A DNA stretch of 64,000 nt from Polynucleobacter sp. AM-7D1 (GTDB taxonomy: Bacteria > Pseudomonadota > Gammaproteobacteria > Burkholderiales > Burkholderiaceae), in contig NZ_CP061319.1 in the NCBI RefSeq assembly GCF_018688455.1, positions 1,364,001-1,428,000 of the forward strand, in the 5' to 3' direction. The notes below the pieces were generated by a model. That model was not told the origin of the DNA. It worked only from the letters and a program-made list of their open reading frames with translations, and searched no databases. Positions 1 through 10,650 of this stretch are shown here, piece by piece (the stretch's first letter is position 1; each line of letters starts with the position of its first letter). The translations under genes were made by a program, and so were the position numbers.

Positions 1-1
1 T

Positions 2-937
2 TCTGGGGTTGATCCTGAAATCAAGCGCCTGATCGATGTTCAGCCTTGGGAAGCAAGTCATAACAACAGCCGCCATCCAGTAGATCCTCCTGATGTAGTG
101 ATCGAGGCATTTGGATGCGATCTACCAGAGCGCTATCTTGCGGGCCTATTGATTGCCCCAAAAAAACCCATCATCCTCAATCTAGAGTATTTAAGCGCAG
201 AGCCCTGGATCGTGGAGTTTCACCAGAAGGCATCTCCACAGGCGCACGGCATTCCGAAATACTTCTTCTTCCCAGGCTTTCAGGAGAATGTAGGTGGCAT
301 TTTGATTGATCCAATACCCAAGGAGCCATCTCTCACAAAGCAATTAATCCCCGAGAATCTTAGGGCCAGTTGGAAGCTCTTGCGACCTGATACAAAACGC
401 ATCAGTGTTTTTTGCTACCCGGGTGTACCGTTACTGAAATGGCTAGAAGATCTAGCAACATTAGATGAGAACTTTGACATTGTGTTGACACATGGTCAAC
501 GTGAGCAATTGCAGTTCAGCTCCGCCCACCCTACTCAGCCACTTGCCCTACCCGAATCTATTAAGTTAATCTCCATACCGTTTGTTTCTCAAGATGAATA
601 TGACTGGGTACTCTCACAATGTGACTTCAATATTGTTCGGGGCGAAGATTCTTTTGTCCGAGCGCAGTTAGCTGGCAAGCCCTTTATTTGGCATATTTAC
701 CCCCAGGAAGATCGCGCTCACGAAACCAAATTGGCTGCATTTTTGGACCTCTATCTTGAAGATGCATCACAAGAACTCAAACACGCGGTCATTGCCGCGA
801 TGACTTGGGCAATGCCAAGTGATTGGCATCAATCGATTGATGAGTGGGATGCCCATTCCAAGGCTTGGCGAGCAGATTTACTGGAAAAACAAGCTGATGG
901 TGGCTTAGCTGCCCGTCTAATGGGCTTTGTAGCCTGA
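2..937 (+). CDS. earP: EF-P arginine rhamnosyltransferase EarP (5' truncated by window edge)
   Basis: Glycosyltransferase that moves rhamnose from dTDP-L-rhamnose onto Arg32 of elongation factor P, activating EF-P for relief of polyproline stalling. The reading frame is open from base 2, so the gene starts before the window and about 311 C-terminal residues are visible; the family is roughly 370-390 residues. The recognisable C-terminal block is RGEDSFVRAQLAGKPFIWH followed by YPQED, the conserved nucleotide-sugar binding region of EarP. The first in-frame ATG, near base 98, falls inside the conserved domain and is not a start. The target gene efp follows 87 bp downstream on the same strand, the usual arrangement in EarP-type bacteria. 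The identification is firm. Confidence 0.93.
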   Translation, partial: SGVDPEIKRLIDVQPWEASHNNSRHPVDPPDVVIEAFGCDLPERYLAGLLIAPKKPIILNLEYLSAEPWIVEFHQKASPQAHGIPKYFFFPGFQENVGGILIDPIPKEPSLTKQLIPENLRASWKLLRPDTKRISVFCYPGVPLLKWLEDLATLDENFDIVLTHGQREQLQFSSAHPTQPLALPESIKLISIPFVSQDEYDWVLSQCDFNIVRGEDSFVRAQLAGKPFIWHIYPQEDRAHETKLAAFLDLYLEDASQELKHAVIAAMTWAMPSDWHQSIDEWDAHSKAWRADLLEKQADGGLAARLMGFVA

Positions 938-1024
938 TCTTGGGCGTAATGAGGCTGCGGGCGGTTACAATCTTGTTTTTGATAAAAACCGCAGAAAATC
1001 AGCTCTGCACCCAGGAATAGCAAG

Positions 1025-1585
1025 ATGAAAACAGCACAAGAACTCCGCGTTGGTAACGTAGTAATGATCGGCACTGATGCCATGGTCGTTTTAAAAGCAG
1101 AATACAGCCGCTCAGGCCGCAACTCTTCTGTTGTAAAAATGAAATTTAAGAACTTGTTAACCGGCGCACCTAACGAAGGTGTTTACAAAGCTGATGACAA
1201 ATTCGATGTAGTGATCTTGGATAAGAAAGATTGCACCTACTCTTACTTCGCAGATCCAATGTATGTATTTATGGATGGTGACTACAACCAATATGAAGTT
1301 GAAGCGGAGTTCATGGGTGATGCATTGAACTACCTTGAAGAAAGCATGCCTTGTGAAGTGGTGTTCTACGAAGGTAAGGCACTCTCAGTAGCCATGCCAA
1401 ACTCTTTGGTTCGTGAAATCATTTATACAGAGCCAGCAGTTAAAGGTGATACCAGCTCAGGCAAAGTATTGAAGACTGCAAAACTAGCTACTGGCTATGA
1501 ATTGCAAGTTCCATTGTTCTGCAACACTGGTGACAAGATCGAGATTGATACTCGTACTGGCGAATATCGTAGCCGCGCTAACTAA
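1025..1585 (+). CDS. efp: Elongation factor P
   Basis: Cytosolic translation factor that binds between the P and E sites and stimulates peptide-bond formation at consecutive prolines. The length of 186 residues is typical and the three-barrel KOW/OB/C-terminal architecture reads through without interruption. The tip of the first domain carries SGRN with arginine at residue 32, the residue rhamnosylated by EarP; lysine-type EF-P carries Lys at this site and uses EpmA/B. The adjacent earP agrees with this chemistry. The ATG is preceded by an AGGA about 9 nt upstream. An intrinsic terminator follows the stop. Confidence 0.98.
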   Translation: MKTAQELRVGNVVMIGTDAMVVLKAEYSRSGRNSSVVKMKFKNLLTGAPNEGVYKADDKFDVVILDKKDCTYSYFADPMYVFMDGDYNQYEVEAEFMGDALNYLEESMPCEVVFYEGKALSVAMPNSLVREIIYTEPAVKGDTSSGKVLKTAKLATGYELQVPLFCNTGDKIEIDTRTGEYRSRAN

Positions 1586-1602
1586 TTAGCTCGCTCGATA
1601 GC

Positions 1603-1631
1603 AAAAAGCTCGGTTCGCCGGGCTTTTTTAT
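1603..1631 (+). terminator. Intrinsic terminator after efp
   Basis: A 7-bp stem (AGCTCGG with CCGGGCT, one G-T wobble) is closed by a TTCG loop and followed by a T-rich tract, 18 nt after the efp stop codon. Upstream A residues could also pair with the T tract, so it may act in both directions and also end nagZ transcripts arriving from the right. Confidence 0.85.
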
Positions 1632-1667
1632 TTGTTTGAGTTTTTACTCGCAAGCAAGCTCTATCAC

Positions 1668-2744
1668 CTAGGCAATGAGCTTCAATTGCTGGAGTAAACC
1701 TCTAGCGTGTTGATATTGCGCTTCACCCTGTAGCTCATCCCAAGCAGGAGCAGTGGCAGTTGGCATCAAACGATTTAATCGAATAGCAGACTCCGCTTGT
1801 TTCGCTTTGGAGACTTTCAACTGACTGAGCAATTGATCTGCTAAGTCTGGACGATTACAAATCAGCACTGCATCGCATCCCGCCTCAAGCGCCATATCAG
1901 CGCCCTTCACCACAGAGCCAGCAACGCTTGCCCCTTCCATCGAAAGGTCATCACTAAAGATGACACCTTGAAAACCCAACTCTTGACGCAAAATGGAATG
2001 AAGCCATATCTTAGAAAAGCCCGCTGGATTTTTATCAACCTTTGGATAGATTACATGGGCTGGCATTACTGCTGTTAAGCTGAGATCCAACCATTCATAA
2101 GGCTTAGCATCATCATTCAGAATTTGCTTCAAGGAACGCTCATCCACCGGAATAGCTACATGAGAATCTGCTTCTGCCCAGCCATGCCCCGGGAAGTGTT
2201 TACCGCAGTTCGCCATACCAGCAAGGCGTAAGCCTTCGTTCAGACTCTTCGCCAACGCAAAGGTAATTTGCGGATCACGACTAAATCCACGATCTCCAAT
2301 GACACCGCTGCGACCAAAATCGAGATCCAGGACTGGGGTAAAACTAAAGTCGACACCACAAGCTCGCAACTCAGCAGCTAGAACATACCCACAGGCAGTC
2401 GCTGCCGCCATCGCAATCGCAGCAGATTCGGCGGTGTGTTTTGATTTATTCTTAGACTCCCAAAGTTCACCAAGCTTACGCATGGCTGGCAAATGGGTAA
2501 AACCATCAGTTCTGCAGCGCTGAACGCGTCCACCCTCATGATCAATCGAGATCAACACGTCAGAACGGAGTTTTTTAATTTCTGCAGTGAGTTTGGCGAG
2601 TTGTTTGCGATTGGCGAAGTTTCTGCCAAATAGAATTACTCCACCAGTTAGAGGATGCAAGATGCGACGACGATCTTCTGCATTTAAATCAAGGCCCACA
2701 ACATCTAAAGTAATTGGGCCTGGTTTCATGGTCGACTTACTCAT
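1668..2744 (-). CDS. nagZ: Beta-N-acetylhexosaminidase (peptidoglycan recycling)
   Basis: Glycoside hydrolase family 3 enzyme that removes N-acetylglucosamine from anhydro-muropeptides in the cytoplasm during cell-wall recycling. The 358 residues match the single-domain NagZ form. The signature KHFPGHG lies at about residues 182-188, and SDDLSM at about 264-269 supplies the catalytic Asp; IDHEGGRVQR near residue 67 is the usual substrate loop. It is the last gene of the minus-strand run from the fab cluster, 49 bp after acpS. The start is an ATG just before MSKSTMKPG. Confidence 0.95.
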   Translation of the reverse strand: MSKSTMKPGPITLDVVGLDLNAEDRRRILHPLTGGVILFGRNFANRKQLAKLTAEIKKLRSDVLISIDHEGGRVQRCRTDGFTHLPAMRKLGELWESKNKSKHTAESAAIAMAAATACGYVLAAELRACGVDFSFTPVLDLDFGRSGVIGDRGFSRDPQITFALAKSLNEGLRLAGMANCGKHFPGHGWAEADSHVAIPVDERSLKQILNDDAKPYEWLDLSLTAVMPAHVIYPKVDKNPAGFSKIWLHSILRQELGFQGVIFSDDLSMEGASVAGSVVKGADMALEAGCDAVLICNRPDLADQLLSQLKVSKAKQAESAIRLNRLMPTATAPAWDELQGEAQYQHARGLLQQLKLIA

Positions 2745-2793
2745 GGATTCCTCGTAATTTTTTGATGTTATTTGCTGTTATTTATTACTGTGT

Positions 2794-3186
2794 TTATCTT
2801 TGCGTAACAATGACATGGGCAATGGCCATATCTTGCTCATCACTTACCGTAACTTGAGCTTCCCAGTTTTTATCCTGCATAAATTGTGCAAGCGCACCTA
2901 AATAGGAGGTAACCGGTTTACCGCTGGGCTCATTGAGTGTTTGCAAAGAGCGCCAAGTCATTGGCATTCTCATGCCCAAGCCAATTGCTTTGGAGAAAGC
3001 TTCTTTTGCAGCAAAGCGCGTTGCCAAAAAAGCAATACCCCGCTTGTGATTCCTAGCTAAGCGATGCTTGAAAACCAACATCTCATCTGGCCCAAGAATT
3101 TTTTCAGCCAAGCGTCCATTGGTACGATCGTAAGCAGCTTGAAGCCGCTCGATCTGCAAAATGTCTGTGCCTATACCGATGATCAT
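2794..3186 (-). CDS. acpS: Holo-[acyl-carrier-protein] synthase
   Basis: Transfers 4'-phosphopantetheine from CoA to the serine of acyl carrier protein, making it competent for fatty-acid synthesis. The N-terminal [14 protein letters not shown] contains the metal-binding Asp, and [13 protein letters not shown] contains the second magnesium ligand Glu. The 130 residues are normal for the trimeric AcpS type. It follows pdxJ by 16 bp and precedes nagZ, so it is probably co-transcribed with the run that begins at lepA or above. Its substrate, acpP, is encoded about 9 kb away in the same direction. Confidence 0.95.
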   Translation of the reverse strand: MIIGIGTDILQIERLQAAYDRTNGRLAEKILGPDEMLVFKHRLARNHKRGIAFLATRFAAKEAFSKAIGLGMRMPMTWRSLQTLNEPSGKPVTSYLGALAQFMQDKNWEAQVTVSDEQDMAIAHVIVTQR

Positions 3187-3202
3187 TTTTATACCGCCAG
3201 GT

Positions 3203-3958
3203 TCATTCCGCTTTGGAAGTGTTTGCTCTACCCTGAACCATCAGAGCCTTCATATCCGTAATGGCTTTTTGCCAGCCCTTAAAGAGTGCCTCAGCAACAA
3301 TCGCGTGACCAATATTGAGTTCTGAGAGCTCCGCAATGGCAGCTACCGGCATCACATTTCCTTCGTGCAAGCCATGCCCAGCATTAACTCTCAGACCAAT
3401 ACTCGCCCCAAACTGAGCAGCTTTTCTGATGCGCTCAAGCTCTTGCATTTGTTGGTCACCAGAAAGATCTGCGTAACGCCCAGTATGCAACTCCACTACT
3501 GTTGCTCCAACATCCTTAGCGGCTTGAATTTGCTTTTCTTCTGGATCAATAAACAGGGATACCCGAATGCCTGCACCTTTTAATTGCGCAGTAGCTGCTT
3601 GAACAGCTTGAAAGTGTCCCAACACATCCAAGCCGCCTTCAGTAGTAACCTCTTCACGCTTTTCAGGAACAAGGCACACATCATGTGGCTGCACCCGGCA
3701 AGCAATATTGATCATCTCCGGAGTAACGGCGCACTCTAAGTTCATACGTGTCTGAATTAAGGGGCGCAAGGCTATCAAATCGGCGTCTTTAATATGGCGA
3801 CGATCCTCACGTAAATGTAGGGTGATTAAATCAGCACCCGCCTCTTCAGCTAAACGGGCAGCCTTTAATGGATCAGGGTAAATCGTGCCACGCGCATTAC
3901 GCAAGGTAGCAACGTGATCGATATTGATGCCAAGTTCTAGCTTTGGTTGGGTATTCAT
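3203..3958 (-). CDS. pdxJ: Pyridoxine 5'-phosphate synthase
   Basis: Condenses 1-deoxy-D-xylulose 5-phosphate with 3-amino-2-oxopropyl phosphate to form pyridoxine 5'-phosphate in the DXP-dependent vitamin B6 pathway. The protein is a 251-residue TIM barrel opening with [16 protein letters not shown], the family signature, and ending with the phosphate-binding [12 protein letters not shown] segment. It lies 12 bp after recO and 16 bp before acpS; the pdxJ-acpS pair is conserved across proteobacteria. Confidence 0.97.
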   Translation of the reverse strand: MNTQPKLELGINIDHVATLRNARGTIYPDPLKAARLAEEAGADLITLHLREDRRHIKDADLIALRPLIQTRMNLECAVTPEMINIACRVQPHDVCLVPEKREEVTTEGGLDVLGHFQAVQAATAQLKGAGIRVSLFIDPEEKQIQAAKDVGATVVELHTGRYADLSGDQQMQELERIRKAAQFGASIGLRVNAGHGLHEGNVMPVAAIAELSELNIGHAIVAEALFKGWQKAITDMKALMVQGRANTSKAE

Positions 3959-3970
3959 TGGCTTAGATTA

Positions 3971-4705
3971 CTAGATTTTCTTCAGATCAATCAAAATCTG
4001 ACGGGTAGTCAACACTTGATCCTGAAGATGCAATCCCAATAGGAAGCGCATTAACTGCTTACTCTCAGAAAGCGTCTCTTGATCAGAAAAGTCACCTGCT
4101 GCAATGGCTAGCAGAGATTTGCCACTCAAGACCGGCCAGTGGCCTGGATCATCCCCTTGAGCAGGCCTCACGCCACGCTCTGGTTGATAAACATACTGCT
4201 CATTGGAGATCGGAGCACTATTCGTTTCTACACAGCGATCTAGTGCTGCTGCATAACCCGTTTCCTGTAAGAGCGTTAATTCAAAAGGACGTAGAATTTC
4301 TTCTAGGCCTTTGGATTCCAGCTCAAGATTAGATAAAGCAGAAATCGTATCGGTGTAATGGTCATAGAGTTTTTCATAGTCATCCTCGCGAGCGAGAAAC
4401 TTGACTAATAACTCATTGAGATAAAAACCGCATAAGAGTGCATCCCCAACTAGAGATGGCGTGCCGCCAACCCACTCTGACTTCGTTAATGTCCGTAGTT
4501 CAGACTTACCACTCCAAGAAACCAATAGAGGTTGAAAGCGTTGCAATACTGGACGAAGGCTTGAGTGGGGACGCTTAGCACCCTTAGCAATCAAGGCCAT
4601 ACGGCCATATTGACGCGTAAAGACATCCAGAATTAAGCTGGTTTCCTTATAAGGGATGCTGTGCAATACAAAAGCAGGTTCGTCAGCAACACGAATAGAA
4701 GCCAT
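3971..4705 (-). CDS. recO: DNA repair protein RecO
   Basis: Recombination mediator of the RecFOR pathway that helps load RecA onto SSB-coated single strands. The 244 residues show the N-terminal OB-fold region (FVLHSIPYKETSLILDVFTRQYG) followed by the helical region with the LLCGFYLNELLVKFL segment. I do not see an obvious zinc-binding cysteine set, which is variable in this family. It sits 6 bp after era, as in many proteobacteria. Confidence 0.93.
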   Translation of the reverse strand: MASIRVADEPAFVLHSIPYKETSLILDVFTRQYGRMALIAKGAKRPHSSLRPVLQRFQPLLVSWSGKSELRTLTKSEWVGGTPSLVGDALLCGFYLNELLVKFLAREDDYEKLYDHYTDTISALSNLELESKGLEEILRPFELTLLQETGYAAALDRCVETNSAPISNEQYVYQPERGVRPAQGDDPGHWPVLSGKSLLAIAAGDFSDQETLSESKQLMRFLLGLHLQDQVLTTRQILIDLKKI

Positions 4706-4711
4706 GAATAA

Positions 4712-5647
4712 TTACTCTAGCCCTTGCGCCCGTAATTCAGCACGATCATCAGCCCAGCCACGTTTAACCTTGACCCAAGTCTCCAGGAATACCTTTCCAT
4801 CAAAGAGCTTTTCCATGTCAATACGGGCATCAGTTGAGATCTTCTTCAGTCGCTCGCCCTTAGCACCAATAATCATCGCCTTATGGCTGTCGCGATCTAC
4901 CAAAATAGTGGCAGCGATACGGCGCATCTTGCCATCCATCTTGAACTGATCAATGACTACTGTGCTGGTGTAAGGCAATTCCTCGCCAGTAAAACGAAAG
5001 ACCTTCTCACGCAAAATCTCAGCAGCCAAGAAGCGTTCACTACGATCGGTGATGGTGTCGCCATCGTAGACTGCTGGTGCCTCAGGCAAGTAGCCCTCGA
5101 GCACGTCTAACAATCTTTCAACATCTCCAGGACTCTTGGCACTCATCGGCACGATTTCAGCGAACTCGCACTTCTGATCTTCATGACCACCCAATTCGCA
5201 CCAAGGACGGGCCATATCCTTAATGAAGTTGAGTAGCGCCTGATCACGCTCAGAAGGAGTCTGGAAGCGGCTATTAAATAAATCTAATTTATTCAAAACT
5301 AAGACAACGGGCAGGTCATCTGGAAGTAGTTTCAGGACCTTCTTGTCATCCTCACCGAAGTAGCCAGCCTCAACTACAAAGCAAGCCACATTCACATCCT
5401 GCAAGGCAGTGGTTACCGTACGATTCAAGGCCTTGTTCAGGGTATTCATTAAACGAGTCTGAAAGCCTGGCGTATCAATGAAGATGAACTGCGCCTCTTC
5501 ACGATTCTGAATACCTAAAATCCGATGACGTGTAGTCTGAGCTTTGCGCGACGTGATACTGATCTTCTGACCAACTAAAGCATTCAAGAGAGTCGATTTG
5601 CCCATATTCGGACGGCCAACAATGGCGATAGTGCCGCATCTAAACAC
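4712..5647 (-). CDS. era: GTPase Era (16S rRNA/30S maturation)
   Basis: Essential Ras-like GTPase that binds the 3' end of 16S rRNA and assists 30S assembly. Walker A GRPNMGKS is at residues 11-18, DTPGFQ gives G3 and NKLDLF gives G4; the C-terminal KH domain contains [12 protein letters not shown]. Length (311) is slightly over the usual ~300. The start is a GTG 2 bp after the rnc stop, which fits translational coupling; no better ATG lies upstream of the Walker A motif. Confidence 0.97.
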   Translation of the reverse strand: MFRCGTIAIVGRPNMGKSTLLNALVGQKISITSRKAQTTRHRILGIQNREEAQFIFIDTPGFQTRLMNTLNKALNRTVTTALQDVNVACFVVEAGYFGEDDKKVLKLLPDDLPVVLVLNKLDLFNSRFQTPSERDQALLNFIKDMARPWCELGGHEDQKCEFAEIVPMSAKSPGDVERLLDVLEGYLPEAPAVYDGDTITDRSERFLAAEILREKVFRFTGEELPYTSTVVIDQFKMDGKMRRIAATILVDRDSHKAMIIGAKGERLKKISTDARIDMEKLFDGKVFLETWVKVKRGWADDRAELRAQGLE

Positions 5648-5649
5648 AA

Positions 5650-6441
5650 TTAGCCCTTCAGCTTAAGATTTAACTGTTCTTCGGTTGCTACTTTTTTTGC
5701 CGCCTTCTTTTTAGCCGACCGCGTCTTTTTGGGTTTACCCAGTGCTTGTGGCAAGGCTTTCAGCGCAGAGACTAAAGCCAACTTAGCTGCCGCTTGTTCT
5801 GCTGCACGTCTAGAGGCACCCTCACCCTTAACAGCAACCTTAAGATTAGGTATTAGGCACTCAACCTCAAATTGCTGGTTATGAGCTGCACCACTAGTAC
5901 CGGTAACGTTATAAGCAGGTAGCGGCAACTGATAACTCTGTAAACACTCCTGCAACAAAGTCTTATCGTCTTTACCCAAGGTCTTGGGATCAACGTTAGC
6001 CAAAATGATGGAATATAACTTACGTAAACACGTCTTAGCCGCATCAAATCCACCATCCAAAAAGATTGCGCCAGTGACCGCCTCAAGCGTGTCAGCCAGA
6101 ATAGATGGGCGACGGAAACCACCGCTCTTTAACTCCCCCTCACCTAAACGCAGGTAGTCTGATAGCGATAGCGTTTGAGCGATCTCATAGAGCGCTTGCT
6201 GCTTGACTAAGTTTGCTCGAACACGAGAAAGATCACCCTCATCTAAATCGGAATAACGCTCATAGAGCATTTCTGCAACAACGCAATTCAGAATCGAGTC
6301 GCCTAAAAACTCAAGACGCTCATTATTTTTCTTGCTATGACTACGGTGTGTAAGCGCTTGATTGAGCAGCTCTAGTTTTTTAAACGTGTAGCCCAGTTGC
6401 GCTTGCAGCGGTGCAGTTTCGATAACGGCGCGGGCATTCAT
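5650..6441 (-). CDS. rnc: Ribonuclease III
   Basis: Double-strand-specific endoribonuclease that separates rRNA precursors and processes some mRNAs. The catalytic signature [13 protein letters not shown] is near residue 40 of the 263-residue protein, followed by the dsRNA-binding domain ([18 protein letters not shown] to [13 protein letters not shown]). A lysine-rich tail of about 35 residues extends beyond it. I chose the ATG at 6441, 4 nt after the lepB stop; an in-frame TTG at 6462 would overlap lepB and add seven poorly conserved residues. Confidence 0.95.
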   Translation of the reverse strand: MNARAVIETAPLQAQLGYTFKKLELLNQALTHRSHSKKNNERLEFLGDSILNCVVAEMLYERYSDLDEGDLSRVRANLVKQQALYEIAQTLSLSDYLRLGEGELKSGGFRRPSILADTLEAVTGAIFLDGGFDAAKTCLRKLYSIILANVDPKTLGKDDKTLLQECLQSYQLPLPAYNVTGTSGAAHNQQFEVECLIPNLKVAVKGEGASRRAAEQAAAKLALVSALKALPQALGKPKKTRSAKKKAAKKVATEEQLNLKLKG

Positions 6442-6445
6442 GATC

Positions 6446-7252
6446 TTATTCGAAGCCGCCAATGCGACCTAGATCTCCGAGGTTCAGCCAAACAAAGAAT
6501 GCTCTTCCCACGATATTTTTATCCGGCACAAATCCCCAGTAACGAGAATCAGCGCTATTGTCACGGTTATCGCCCATCGCAAAGTAATGACCCGCAGGCA
6601 CCTTGCAAGTAAGCCCAGCATTAATGTATTGGCAGTTTTCAAATCCAGGAAAACGCTCTGCAGGGAACATGCCAACAGGTCTATCAGGATGATTCAATAT
6701 CTCATGCTTGTTGCCACCCAGGTCAGCAGGAAATGATTCTGAAAACCGCTTGGCATAGCGCATATTTTCTGGATCAAGGTAAGGCTCGCCGCCGCTATAT
6801 TGCAAAGGCTGATCATTTACCGTTAAGCGCTTGTCTTGGTAAGTAATAGTGTCTCCAGGTATAGCGACTACACGCTTAATGTAATCAATGGATTCATCAC
6901 GTGGATAACGGAACACCACAACATCACCACGTTTTGGAGATCCTAGATCAACTACCTTCTGATTAATCACTGGCAAACGAATACCATAGGTAAATTTATT
7001 TACCAGAATAAAGTCGCCAATCTGTAGGGTTGGGATCATGGATCCCGATGGAATTTTGAATGGCTCTACAAGAAATGAGCGCAGCACAAAGACCGCGCAA
7101 ATTACCGGGAAAAAACCGGCCGTATATTCCAACCACAATGGCATGCGATCGATACCAGCCACCCGTCTTTGCGGGGCAAAGTAGTAACGGTCAGCAATCC
7201 AAGCAATACCTGAGACCACTACCAAGATAAAAAGGATGAGGGCAAAATTCAT
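6446..7252 (-). CDS. lepB: Signal peptidase I
   Basis: Inner-membrane serine protease that removes signal peptides from Sec- and Tat-exported proteins. Two N-terminal hydrophobic segments (about residues 2-20 and 43-62) anchor it. Catalytic Ser71 is in PSGSMIPTL and the general base Lys126 is in [29 protein letters not shown] is the conserved box E. The start codon overlaps the lepA stop by one base. The lepA-lepB-rnc-era order is the standard proteobacterial one. Confidence 0.97.
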   Translation of the reverse strand: MNFALILFILVVVSGIAWIADRYYFAPQRRVAGIDRMPLWLEYTAGFFPVICAVFVLRSFLVEPFKIPSGSMIPTLQIGDFILVNKFTYGIRLPVINQKVVDLGSPKRGDVVVFRYPRDESIDYIKRVVAIPGDTITYQDKRLTVNDQPLQYSGGEPYLDPENMRYAKRFSESFPADLGGNKHEILNHPDRPVGMFPAERFPGFENCQYINAGLTCKVPAGHYFAMGDNRDNSADSRYWGFVPDKNIVGRAFFVWLNLGDLGRIGGFE

Positions 7253-9057
7253 TAATCGTCCACCTGCAAAATGGCTAAGAAGGCTTCTTGTGGAATCTCC
7301 ACATTACCTACTTGCTTCATGCGCTTCTTACCTTCTTTTTGCTTCTCTAGTAATTTGCGTTTACGAGAAATATCCCCGCCATAACACTTAGCCAACACGT
7401 TTTTACGTAAAGCCTTCACGTTTTCACGAGCAACAATATTGCTACCAATCGCCGCCTGAATGGCGACATCAAACATCTGACGCGGAATAATGCCGCGCAT
7501 CTTAGCAACCACTTCGCGCCCGCGATGCTGACTGTTGCTACGATGGACAATCACCGAGAGAGCGTCAACTCGCTCACTATTAATGAGAATGTCGACTTTA
7601 ACCACATCAGCAGGACGATATTCTTTGAACTCATAGTCCATCGATGCATAGCCACGCGAGATGGATTTCATCTTGTCGAAGAAATCCAAAACAATTTCAG
7701 CCATAGGCAACTCATAGGTGAGCTTCACTTGACGACCAAGGTAGTTCATATCCATCTGAATACCGCGCTTACCAACGCATAGCGTAATGATCGAACCTAC
7801 ATACTCTTGCGGCATGTACAGATTGACCGTCACAATCGGCTCAAGAATCGTATTGATTTTGCTAGCCTCGGGCATCTTTGACGGGTTATCTACCGACAAG
7901 ATAGTGCCGTCTGACTGCTCAACTTGGTAAACCACCGTTGGAGCAGTGGTGATGAGGTTCATACCGTATTGACGCTCTAAACGCTCTTGCACAATCTCCA
8001 TATGGAGAAGACCTAAGAAGCCGCAGCGGAATCCAAAACCGAGTGCTTGTGAAACCTCAGGCTCATACAAGAGTGAAGCATCATTTAATTGCAGCTTCTC
8101 TAAAGACTCTCGTAGTTGATCGTATTCACTGGACTCTACTGGGTACAGACCCGCAAAGACCTGTGGCTTTACTTCTTTAAATCCAGGAAGCGGTTCGGTA
8201 GCAGGAACTCGACCTTGTTGTCCGGGTGTATGGGTAACGGTATCGCCCACCTTGGCAGCTTTCAGCTCTTTGATGCCAGCAATCACGAAGCCTACCTGGC
8301 CAGCAGATAACTCTGGGCGATCTACAGATTTCGGGCTAAACACGCCAACATGCTCGACCAAATGACTTGAGCCATTTGCCATCAAGGTAATTTTTTCTTT
8401 TGGCTTTAAGGTGCCGTTCACAACGCGCACCAGCATCACTACGCCAACGTAGTTATCAAACCAAGAGTCAATAATTAAAGCCTGCAAAGGATCTGCTGCA
8501 TTACCCTTGGGTGGGGGTACGAGCGCAATCATTTCTTCAATGACATCCTGTACACCCAATCCAGTCTTAGCTGAACAGGTCACTGCGTCTGATGCATCGA
8601 TCCCGATAACATCTTCAATTTCTTTTTTGGCCCGCTCTGGATCTGCCTGCGGCAAATCAATCTTATTGAGCACTGGCACAACCTCAACACCCAACTCCAG
8701 CGCCATATAGCAATTAGCAACTGTTTGAGCCTCAACGCCTTGACTTGCATCCACCACCAAAAGTGCACCTTCACATGCAGACAGCGAGCGACTTACTTCA
8801 TATGAAAAATCGACGTGCCCTGGTGTATCAATCAAATTGATGTTGTAGGTTTTACCGTCTTTGGATTTATAAGTAAGCGCAGCAGTTTGCGCCTTAATGG
8901 TGATACCACGCTCACGCTCGATATCCATCGAGTCGAGAACTTGTGCTTCCATTTCACGATCAGAGAGACCGCCGCAAAGTTGAATAATGCGATCAGCAAG
9001 CGTGGATTTGCCGTGATCAATGTGGGCGATGATAGAAAAATTGCGGATTAAATCCAT
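7252..9057 (-). CDS. lepA: Elongation factor 4 (LepA)
   Basis: Ribosome-bound translational GTPase, implicated in back-translocation and in 30S biogenesis and initiation. The 601 residues are full length. G1 is AHIDHGKS at residues 11-18, G3 is DTPGHVDF and G4 is NKIDLP; the EF-G-like domains and the LepA-specific C-terminal domain ([19 protein letters not shown]) follow. It lies about 145 bp downstream of mucD, and the gap contains two hairpins. Confidence 0.98.
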   Translation of the reverse strand: MDLIRNFSIIAHIDHGKSTLADRIIQLCGGLSDREMEAQVLDSMDIERERGITIKAQTAALTYKSKDGKTYNINLIDTPGHVDFSYEVSRSLSACEGALLVVDASQGVEAQTVANCYMALELGVEVVPVLNKIDLPQADPERAKKEIEDVIGIDASDAVTCSAKTGLGVQDVIEEMIALVPPPKGNAADPLQALIIDSWFDNYVGVVMLVRVVNGTLKPKEKITLMANGSSHLVEHVGVFSPKSVDRPELSAGQVGFVIAGIKELKAAKVGDTVTHTPGQQGRVPATEPLPGFKEVKPQVFAGLYPVESSEYDQLRESLEKLQLNDASLLYEPEVSQALGFGFRCGFLGLLHMEIVQERLERQYGMNLITTAPTVVYQVEQSDGTILSVDNPSKMPEASKINTILEPIVTVNLYMPQEYVGSIITLCVGKRGIQMDMNYLGRQVKLTYELPMAEIVLDFFDKMKSISRGYASMDYEFKEYRPADVVKVDILINSERVDALSVIVHRSNSQHRGREVVAKMRGIIPRQMFDVAIQAAIGSNIVARENVKALRKNVLAKCYGGDISRKRKLLEKQKEGKKRMKQVGNVEIPQEAFLAILQVDD

Positions 9058-9146
9058 AGCGTCTTATGTGGTCTTCAAAAAACGCCTTGTCAGAACGCAC
9101 CACGATGATGCGCTGCAAAAAGCCGTCTTAAAGTGATTGTAATGGG

Positions 9147-9200
9147 TGGCGCCAAAATGGCGCCAAACCCGTTTATTTCACCCAAAAACCTCGGTTTTGG
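9147..9200 (-). other. Two consecutive hairpins between mucD and lepA
   Basis: Directly after the mucD stop, bases 9182-9200 can form a stem of CCAAAACC with GGTTTTTGG (one bulged base, 2-nt loop). Twenty bases further, 9147-9165 forms a 7-bp stem of TGGCGCC with GGCGCCA and an AT-rich loop. Neither is followed by a clear T tract in the mucD direction, so they look more like processing or 3'-protection structures, or a weak terminator, than a canonical intrinsic terminator. Confidence 0.4.
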
Positions 9201-9201
9201 C

Positions 9202-10650
9202 TTATTTTGGCCTTACTGGAATAATCATGGTGCTATCGGCTCTGCGGACAAAAACCGGGACAGCCTTAGTGGAGTCTAAGCCCTTTACCAAGCCTTCAAA
9301 CTGCTTAATCCCAGTAATATCCACATCTGCAATCCGAATGATGACATCCCCAGGACGAACGCCTGCACGTACCAAAGGACCATCTCCTAGACCAGTAACC
9401 TCAACGCCACCACGGATATTGAGCTCTTTCTTCTTACTGTCTGAAAGCTCAGAAACTGCCACCCCAAGAGAATTAGCATTTCCGCCAGCTGAACCGGAGT
9501 TATCCGACCTCTTGACGGCAGCCTGACCTGCTTCAGTATCCACAACAGAAACCACTAAGTCTTTGGTGGATCCTTTGCGCCAAACTTGTACGCTGGCACT
9601 AGTACCCGGCCTAGTCTCACCAACCACCCTAGGAAGATCTGTGGATTTACCGATATCACGACCGTTGAAGCTGAGAATCACATCCCCAGACTCAATCCCA
9701 CCTGCAGCTGCCGGACCACCTGGCTCAACGTTACGAACATAAGCACCACGTGGTTTACCTAAGCCTAAACTTTCAGCAATCTCTTTAGTCATCTCACCTA
9801 AAGCAACACCAATACGGCCGCGTGTCATTTTTCCATTGGTACGCAATTGGTCCGCAACGCGCATCGCTTCATCAATCGGAATAGCAAAGGAAATTCCCAT
9901 ATATCCGCCAGATCGGCTAAAGATTTGCGAGTTGATACCAATTACCTGGCCAGCGGTATTTAACAAGGGGCCGCCAGAGTTGCCAGGATTAACCGCTACG
10001 TCTGTCTGAATAAAGGGCAAGTAATCACCAGTATCACGACTCTTGGCGGAAACGATGCCTGCTGTCACCGTATTTTCTAAACCAAATGGGGAGCCAATCG
10101 CCAATACCCACTCACCTACCCTCACGCGAGAAGAGTCGCCGAGTGGCAACTTCGGTAAGTCACGTGCATCAATTTTGACCACCGCCACATCAGTACGCTT
10201 ATCCATACCCAATAGCTTGGCCTTGTACTCACGCTTATCAGTCAAAGTAACGTAAATGGTATTTGCGCCCTCAACCACGTGGGCATTCGTCAAAATCAAG
10301 CCGTTGGATTCAATAATGAAACCCGAGCCTACGCCACGATCCGCCTCTTGCGGTTTGCCAGAGTTTGGTTGAGCTTGCTTAGGTCCGCTAGGCATTCCTG
10401 GGATAGGCACACCAAAGAATCGACGGAAGAACTCAGCCTGCTCCTCTGGCATTCCTGGAATACCACCCTGAGCTTGCTGCTGCATCACTTTTTCAGTGGT
10501 GCGAATATTCACCACAGCAGGGCTGGCCCTCTCAACCAGATCAGCAAAATCGGGAATGGAAACCCGTGGACTCTGGGCGGAGACCTGAGAAATCAATGCG
10601 AATTGCCCTAAGCTAAAGATAGCCAAGAGCGTAATAAGGTACTTTTTCAT
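9202..10650 (-). CDS. mucD: Periplasmic serine protease of the Do/HtrA family (MucD/DegP type)
   Basis: Envelope quality-control protease and chaperone. A signal peptide (MKKYLITLLAIFSLGQFALI, cleavage likely after SQVSA) is followed by a trypsin-like domain with catalytic triad His124 (TNAHVV), Asp154 (KRTDVAVV) and Ser225 (NPGNSGGPL), then two PDZ domains at about 270-360 and 390-475. The length of 482 residues is normal. The ATG at 10650 is preferred to an in-frame TTG at 10680 because it begins directly at the signal peptide. In relatives this gene follows rpoE-rseA-rseB; here those genes are absent and fabF lies only 70 bp upstream. Confidence 0.94.
   Translation of the reverse strand: MKKYLITLLAIFSLGQFALISQVSAQSPRVSIPDFADLVERASPAVVNIRTTEKVMQQQAQGGIPGMPEEQAEFFRRFFGVPIPGMPSGPKQAQPNSGKPQEADRGVGSGFIIESNGLILTNAHVVEGANTIYVTLTDKREYKAKLLGMDKRTDVAVVKIDARDLPKLPLGDSSRVRVGEWVLAIGSPFGLENTVTAGIVSAKSRDTGDYLPFIQTDVAVNPGNSGGPLLNTAGQVIGINSQIFSRSGGYMGISFAIPIDEAMRVADQLRTNGKMTRGRIGVALGEMTKEIAESLGLGKPRGAYVRNVEPGGPAAAGGIESGDVILSFNGRDIGKSTDLPRVVGETRPGTSASVQVWRKGSTKDLVVSVVDTEAGQAAVKRSDNSGSAGGNANSLGVAVSELSDSKKKELNIRGGVEVTGLGDGPLVRAGVRPGDVIIRIADVDITGIKQFEGLVKGLDSTKAVPVFVRRADSTMIIPVRPK

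Noticed and set aside
9146..9526. 126-codon plus-strand frame opposite mucD
   Set aside because: It is antisense to the well-conserved PDZ part of mucD and has no family features.
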